Below, piece by piece: positions 58,168 to 64,000 of a stretch of DNA of 64,000 bases (positions are counted from its first letter, which is position 1; each line of letters begins with the position of its first letter). Below the pieces are notes generated by a model. That model searched no databases, had not been told where the DNA came from, and saw only the letters and a program-made list of their open reading frames with translations. Position numbers and translations under genes: made by a program. Origin of the DNA: Nectonema munidae (lineage: Eukaryota > Nematomorpha > Nectonematoida > Nectonematidae); contig JAUIRK010000235.1 in the NCBI GenBank assembly GCA_030549495.1, positions 248,001 to 312,000 on the forward strand, given 5' to 3'.

Positions 58168-59124
58168 ATGCTAACAAATCTAGACTGCAACTCAGAGTTT
58201 GATTTTGATTCTGCATCAACCACACAGACTGCTCATCCAAGAAATGGAGACGGGGGTAAGGCAAATCGCTTCGTATCCGCTCCATCTGGTATTCCAAAAA
58301 AGGCGGACTTTAGGGAAAAGCGAAGCCATGAAGACTTTAAAGTTGATGCGGCTCATTACGCAGGATATAATGCGTATGACAAGCACAAGATTATCATGGC
58401 GGAATACATGAAATACTACAACTGTGATCCCATAAAGATTTCGCATGAGTTTCATTCTTCCCACTCCAAATCTCTCTACGAAGTCTTGAAAGAAAATCAC
58501 AGATTCCTTTGGGACGATGATGAAAATGCTAAAGAAGAGCTGAAGAATCATTGGTCAAAGAGAATTGCCAAAAAGTATTATGATAAGCTGCATAAGGAGT
58601 ACTGTATAGTGGATTTGTCGAAGTTTCGCGAAGGCAAAGTCGGAATGCGCTGGCGAACGAGTGCTGAAGTGATTGTTGGCAGCGGCCAATTTGTGTGCGC
58701 TGATAAAAGCTGCACGAGCCGAAAAGACTTGGTCTCTTGGGAAGTTTCATTCGCGTACAAAGAAGAGGGCGAAACAAAGATTGCCCTCGTTAAAGCTCGT
58801 CTCTGTCCCGACTGTAGTATCAAACTTAATTGGAAGCACAAAAAGAAGCTGGCTAAATCATCGAAAAGTGATGAACGCCATCTAGATCGTAAAAAACATC
58901 AAAAAAAGACAAAACCATCCTCATTGGAGCGTAAAGAATTAGTATCTGAAGATCGTAAAAAAGCTTTAGAGAGTGAAAATGAAGAGTCTACTCCAAAACA
59001 AAATCAAAATGGGAAAGAGATCTGGAGGAGAAAGAGGGAGGAAGCGGATTGTCAAAGCGCCCCGAATGAAAGAGAAGAACGCGAGCAAGAGTTTGATGCA
59101 TATTTCAAAGATTTGCTCTTATGA
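58168..59124 (+). CDS. FRA10AC1: FRA10AC1 homologue, intron-less coding region (318 aa)
   Basis: A nuclear protein conserved across eukaryotes, linked in the literature to the spliceosome; its exact role is not settled. The conserved domain runs from about residue 65 to 235: YDKHKIIMAEYMKYYNCD, LKENHRFLWDDDE, WSKRIAKKYYDKLHKEYCIV, DLSKFREGKVGMRWRT, AEVIVGSGQFVCADKSC, LVSWEVSFAYKEEGE and ALVKARLCPDCSIKLNWKHK. The four Cys (CADKSC and CPDC) look like a zinc-binding pair. A lysine/glutamate-rich tail ends EQEFDAYFKDLLL, matching the end of the human protein (EEEFDEYFQDLFL). The N-terminal 60 residues are variable. The start is the first ATG after an in-frame stop. ATTAAA at 59128-59133, just past the stop, may be the poly-A signal. 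The vertebrate gene has many introns; here the whole coding region is one exon, which could mean intron loss or an expressed retrocopy. The open frame is intact and looks selected. Confidence 0.93.
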   Translation: MLTNLDCNSEFDFDSASTTQTAHPRNGDGGKANRFVSAPSGIPKKADFREKRSHEDFKVDAAHYAGYNAYDKHKIIMAEYMKYYNCDPIKISHEFHSSHSKSLYEVLKENHRFLWDDDENAKEELKNHWSKRIAKKYYDKLHKEYCIVDLSKFREGKVGMRWRTSAEVIVGSGQFVCADKSCTSRKDLVSWEVSFAYKEEGETKIALVKARLCPDCSIKLNWKHKKKLAKSSKSDERHLDRKKHQKKTKPSSLERKELVSEDRKKALESENEESTPKQNQNGKEIWRRKREEADCQSAPNEREEREQEFDAYFKDLLL

Positions 59125-60149
59125 TTCATTAAAAAATCTTTTGGATGGAGTGGTTTTTTAGTGGTGTCATTCTATTTTTACATTTTTTCACAACAAACTT
59201 TCCTTACTAACTCCTTGTTTTTATTGTATAGGATTATGAATACCTTTATATTTGTTTAATTTATGATAAAGATGTCTTTGATTTCTTTTGCTTTGACAAA
59301 AATGAAAAAATGTAATTTTTTTTGCTCCAATTTCACCAATGTGTCAACAAAATTTTCCAATTATCTAAATAAGTAACTACTATTACGATTTATCTAACAT
59401 TAAAAATTTACTTTGAAAGTAAGCTTTTTTTCGATATCAAATTATAAATCTTACTTACGGTAAATCAGTTTAAATAAGGGGTCGTAGTTTGCGCCCATCT
59501 GGTTTAGCCATTCTATAAGAATTAATCTGAATTCATTTTTCTATTTACTTTCTCTCTAAAACAATAACGTTCAAGCACAATCTTCAATGACTTCTAACCC
59601 TCACCAGACTGCTTTATTTCCATTATACAATCTGCTCATTTGAGCACAATCGTAACAAATTGAAAAAATGCCATTTTTAAATAATTTATAAATATTTTCA
59701 ATTTCATATATATATTTTTCAACTATGCTGAATTCAGTGGTGATGTCCATTTTTAATCAAAGCTTTTCATTTAAATAATAATGTAAAGTAGTATACTATA
59801 TAAACACTCAGATATTTTCAAACCTTAAATCCAAAATCTGAGTCCAGAAATGAAACTAGCATGGTCGATTTAGTATAAAGGCATATATTTCATCTAAAAT
59901 ATGAATTAATGTTTTTTGAGATAATTTTTAGAAGCAAACTACAATTTTGATTGACGCTTAGGTATTTTCAAATCCTAAAGGCAAAACCTGAATCTAAAAA
60001 TAAAACATGGCTTTATTGAAAAAATTGAAAATATAAAGTGATATTTGTTTAAAACTGTTTATAATTTTAAATTTTCAAGGGAGTATCTAATATAGACCCT
60101 AAGTTATATGGTTAACTCCAGATAATGCCAATTTTTTTTTGAAAAGTTC
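59125..60149. other. Downstream of FRA10AC1, no gene seen
   Basis: AT-rich sequence. Two related words, TATTTTCAAACCTTAAATCC and TATTTTCAAATCCTAAAGGC, about 135 bases apart near 59813 and 59963, hint at a partial tandem duplication. Confidence 0.4.
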
Positions 60150-60325
60150 TCATTTTTATTGACAGTTTTTAACGAGAGGTTCATTCCACTATCATAGAGA
60201 TTGTACCAAAAGATGCAGCTAACAATTTTAGGAAAAATGACAAAATGTGAAGGTACATAATTCTCCATATTTTGTACAATTAATTTTCTAGTGAAGGGCC
60301 CTCTATCACTAATAGGGTTATTGAT
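60150..60325 (-). repeat. Dispersed repeat, family shared with 14585-14830
   Basis: Read on the minus strand: GTGATAGAGGGCCCTTCAC, TTTTTCCTAAAATTGTTAGC, TGCATCTTTTGGTAC and AAAAACTGTCAAT, in the same order as the 14.6 kb copy at roughly three-quarters identity. Confidence 0.5.
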
Positions 60326-60639
60326 AGTAATTAGTTAAAGTTATGTCTAAAATACACTTTGGGGAACAAAAATAATATAGAATCTCAAGAACTCGGAAAT
60401 CATGCAAATAAAACATAAATTTCACTATTTTGCAAGTTTTTCAAAAATGTGTAGATAGCGTTAAAATAACCCAGTTTGTAAATATTTTCTCTTTTCCTAT
60501 TTATAAAAACTGTTTATTTCTTCGATATTTTTTAATTAAAACTTAGGCATTCATTATTTTGATCTTTCGGTTATTAAATTATTATATGAAGTAAAAACTT
60601 TTTGGAAATTAAGTTTGAATAAACGCGTGAACACTTTTT

Positions 60640-60765
60640 TAGGCTTTTTTTGTATTTATAGGAGCATGGAATAACTTGATTAAAATATACAGAGTATCAT
60701 CAACTCACTGAACTTTAATTTGTTGAAAACAGCTTCAACATCTCTGGAATTTCGTCTGATTGTTT
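60640..60765 (-). pseudogene. Second piggyBac transposase scrap
   Basis: Minus strand: TIRRNSRDVEAVFNKLKFSE. It parallels ATIRQNSRDVPKIINNLKFR of the neighbouring element, a mid-domain segment, but lies beyond that element's C-terminus, so it is a second copy rather than part of the same one. Confidence 0.55.
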
Positions 60766-60849
60766 CTCTCTTTATTATATCACTCATATTTTATAATAGA
60801 AGAAAAAGTAAAACTGAACTTTTTATTACAAAAAAGATGCAAAAAAAAA

Positions 60850-62382
60850 ATTTATGAACAATTTTCACATAATGAAATTTATGATCACTACACATATTTT
60901 CTACTACACTTTTCACACTCCCATCTCGTGGTCTTTCTACATTCCTTTACATGGCATCTTCTTGTTTGTGAGCTGACTCTTTGAGCATTATTTTGATTGA
61001 AGAAAGCATTTGGCAACATACCATATGCTAAAAAACTTTAGCCTTGAATCTTTATATCCATTTTGTTTCATGATTAAAAAGGAGTTGAGAGTAGAAATAT
61101 CCAAAATGTTTGATAAAAATACTAACGGATATCTGTTAGTTTTCCTTCTACAAGTAAAATTTCTGACTCTCAGGTTCATTATATCAACTCCTCCTTTATA
61201 CTTGTTGTAATCAAATATTATATCAGGTTTTTTTTATTTTATCGTTCTATACAAATCCTTTTTTGAGTAAGAAAAGAAGACAAACAGATTTGTTTTTTAG
61301 CGTTATAAGAACACAAAATAACTTTTTTTCATGATTATATAGATATCGAGTATATCAAATAACTTTCTAAATTTTAAATTGTTGATAATTTTAGGAACAT
61401 CCCTAGAATTTTGTCTTATTGTCGCTGTCATCGTAAGCCCGTTTAATAGAAGTGTTTCACACAAATCAAACGAAACAAAAAATCTATCTAAATAAACATT
61501 TCTGCTTGTTTTATAATAAGACTCGAATAGAAATAAACTAACTTATTTTGCAATGCCGTTCGCACGTTCATTTCCTTCTTTTCCCGAGTAAATAAAAGAT
61601 TTAAAAGCAAACCCATTTTCAGCATCCAATAACCTAAATATTTTAACACCATACCTTGTGGGTTTTTTTTGGCATGTAACTTCTTTCAGGAACATAACCA
61701 TGATAGGAGTAAAGTTGTTCATCAATAGTTAGGTTTGGGCTTGGTGTATAATATTTAGTCAAATTTGAATCAAACAGATCATATACCTTCCTTATAGCTT
61801 CCAATTTATCAAATTTTTGCATCTGTCTTCTAGATAATTTGTGATCTAGTGATAACGTTCTTAGAAATTCTTTCAATCTATTTTTTGACATAGCACAACC
61901 GTAAAATGCCTTAGAATCATAAATTTTGTATAAACTTTCAATGCTCGAAAAATTTGCCTTATCGCTCGCTACCAGCTCTAATTATGATTGCAAAACCAGC
62001 ATAAAACTCGGAAATTGAAAAATCATTTACATGATTAATTTCAGCCTTTTGAATTGTGTCCAGCAAAATACGATTTACTAAATTTTCTGAAAAAAATAAA
62101 TTAAAAGCTTCATACTTACTCTGTAACAGGAGAAATTTAAGTACCAGGAACAAAATTGATTACATCTCTTGACAATAAACGATGAAAAAAAGGATTTCGA
62201 GACCAGTTAATGTTATTTGGACAGAGATAGAGGTTAGGTGTAGAAATATATGTGTTATTGGACTTTCCAATTATTATTCCAATCTTTTAATTTTCAACTT
62301 CTTCATCTTCAGATGATGTTTCTATTTCAAGGGACAAAAAATCTTCTTCATTTGTACACGCTAAATCTGATAATGAAGACAT
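60850..62382 (-). pseudogene. piggyBac transposase, nearly full length but broken
   Basis: Minus strand from an ATG at 62382: acidic N-terminus MSSLSDLACTNEEDFLSLE and SSEDEEVEN then a stop; NINWSRNPFF; YEAFNLFFSENLVNRILL and ISEFYAGFAIIIRAG; MSKNRLKEFLRTLSLDHKLS; NLTIDEQLYSYHGYVPERSY with the first catalytic Asp (IDEQL); after a frame change YGVKIFRLLDAENGFAFKSF (second Asp, LDAENG) and YSGKEG; DRFFVSFDLCETLLLNGLTM (third Asp, DRFF), then TATIRQNSRDVPKIINNLKF; KGGVDIMNLRVRNFTCRRKT (fourth Asp, GGVD); YPLVFLSNILDISTLNSFLI; and a C-terminal Cys/His-rich end RCHVKECRKTTRWECEKCSR and CSDHKFHY. All four acidic positions are visible, but stops and frame changes are scattered. TTAA-flanked terminal repeats were not identified. 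Confidence 0.85.
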
Positions 62383-63492
62383 GAAAACCAACTTAGAAAA
62401 TATAAAGAATGCGTATTATAACGGCAAGTGAACATATGTGTTACATGAGAGTTTGCTAAAAATTTGACATGTATATAAGTACTTCCTTTCAAATTGATGA
62501 CGTACATTTAGAATGAAACTTGTTCTTTTATAATAATTTAATGTTGAGTTCATGCCTGTTTCATTATGATAGAATTTTTCTAAGCTCTAAGTTTTAGTTC
62601 ATCAGTCATCAGTAAAAAATATGCATAAATATAAACTAAAATACCAACAGTGTGAAATTTCCGTTATTCATTTATTATATATTTGGAATAAAATACTCTG
62701 TAAAAGGCTAAAAATTTATTTTAAAAACCGGTAGGTGGCGTTAAAAATACAAATAAAAAATTTTGATTTTATGCATTATTTATTGTTGGAATTTTATTTA
62801 AATAAGTTTTTCAAACCTAAAGGTTGACCTCTTGGTTTGTAGATATTTATTAAATTTTAAAAATTTTTAGAAAGTAGTTTCAATGCTTAGTGTGAACACG
62901 ATTGTGTTCAAGTGGTCGGATGAGGGTCTGAAACAGGTCTAATGTTCTATATTTCTCGAACAATTTAATTTAAAATCTTTTTTCTAAATTTTTTTTAGAT
63001 TATTTCAAACTTTCTTTTTCAAAATGACACAATGATTTTTAGGTTTATTTTTAATGAATTAGATGATTTTCATTATTTTTAATTGTATAAGTAGGAAATT
63101 AATCAAACAAAGGAATGTATCACGCCCAAATAACAACATGCACATTGAGGGGATCTATTCATACACATCAATGGCGTTGGTTTCGAATTTCCTTGGCAAG
63201 GAAAGGTGGCATCAGTTCACATCATGATTAGTTCGAAAAAGTTATTATGCCTGTATTATTATTGAAACAAGAATAAATAATGTACTCAAATCATTTTTTT
63301 TCCTACATTATTAAAAAAAATACATATACATTCTAGTATTTTGAAGAATAGATCACAATCAGTATAAAACACGGATGCCGAGAAGTCTGTCTGTCTGTGT
63401 CTTGCCTACACAATAGGCGGACTTGTTATCAAAGATTGACGGGCGATCAAAATTCGTTTAAATTCTTTTACGCAATAAAAAATCATTTTTTT
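62383..63492. other. No gene seen; small palindrome at 62893-62910
   Basis: AT-rich flank on the 5' side of the piggyBac remnant. TGAACAC-gatt-GTGTTCA is a perfect short palindrome, possibly a subterminal repeat of that element. Confidence 0.4.
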
Positions 63493-63639
63493 AGGTAAAG
63501 GTACCGTGGAGTGTTTTCATCAAGAAGGCACAGTTGCGCTGATTGTATCGAACTATGAGGAAAGTATACTTAATGCGGGTTCGAACCCAAGACCTTGAAT
63601 TTTCGAAACCCAGTATATAACCAAGCTTACTCACGCCCC
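63493..63639 (-). mobile_element. tRNA-derived SINE, family 1, copy 6
   Basis: Minus strand: GGGGCGTGAGTAAGCTTGG head, B box GGTTCGAACCCGC, body CTCATAGTTCGATAC, tail CACGGTACCTTTACCT. Confidence 0.82.
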
Positions 63640-64000
63640 TTATTTTTTTAAACTTAATTTTTTCTCTAATAAAATATCAGTTTTCTATCAAGCTTTCACC
63701 ACTGATTTTATAAGATTTTACTTTCATAGTAAAATATATCATAGCAAAGATTCCATTTTGATGAATCGAGGGAAGAGTTATGTTGTGAAAAAATTTGAGC
63801 ATCTCGAAGAGAATTTAACACCTTTTGAGTTATAAAATTAATGAAGAATGAATTATTTAAATAGGAATTTTATAAGCAAAAAATGCAAATTTGTAAAATT
63901 AAAAATTGATTTTTTTGTTAAATTTGATACAGATGTTTTCGCAAATTAACAATTTTTTTTAAGATAGTTTACGTTTTATTGTCATATATTTTGGGAATGA
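63640..64000. other. No gene seen
   Basis: AT-rich sequence to the window end, nothing recognisable. Confidence 0.5.

Noticed and set aside
1-64000. LTR retroelements, Polintons, endogenous viral genes, toxin genes
   Set aside because: Looked for polymerase, integrase, protease, capsid and terminal direct repeats; every polymerase fragment seen fits a non-LTR LINE and no long direct terminal repeats were found.

Overview
This is an AT-rich (roughly 70% A+T by eye) animal nuclear window with multi-exon genes, GT-AG introns of hundreds to thousands of bases, and a large load of degraded DNA transposons, LINEs and SINEs. Nothing in it looks prokaryotic or organellar. The repeat-packed introns and AT bias would suit a parasitic copepod (sea louse), some other AT-rich arthropod, or a Hydra-like cnidarian. 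I cannot name the species from this sequence alone.

Only three host genes can be supported. Two are AQP8-like aquaporins in tandem on the minus strand. AQP-A (10670 down to 1, running off the left edge) and AQP-B (34961 down to 31522, complete, 231 aa) each have four coding exons with the same phases and matching exon lengths (194/188, 127/127, 212/212, and 119+/169 bp). They are an old tandem duplication, about half identical in exon 3. AQP-A has NPC in place of the first NPA pore motif, while AQP-B keeps both NPA boxes. The third gene is an intron-less FRA10AC1 coding region on the plus strand (58168-59124, 318 aa).

Region by region: 1-10.7 kb is AQP-A, whose first coding intron holds a SINE and a pogo-type transposon that itself carries two hAT-type MITEs. 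10.7-31.5 kb is intergenic, with a Tc1-like remnant, a 3.3 kb element with about 245 bp terminal inverted repeats, a possible piggyBac fragment, a LINE of about 2.7 kb and a fold-back element. 31.5-35 kb is AQP-B. 35-58 kb is transposon territory: microsatellites, a 15-copy 21 bp minisatellite, pogo and MULE remnants, a pogo MITE with TA duplications, a SINE cluster, and a LINE that appears split by a 4.8 kb insertion bounded by hAT-like inverted repeats and an 8 bp target duplication. 58-64 kb holds FRA10AC1, an almost complete but decayed piggyBac transposase and a further SINE.

The most useful points are the tRNA-derived SINE family (six copies here), the NPC aquaporin, the long-TIR element with no recognised transposase, and several clear cases of one element inserted in another. 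I saw no LTR element, Polinton, virus-derived gene, rRNA gene or CRISPR array.
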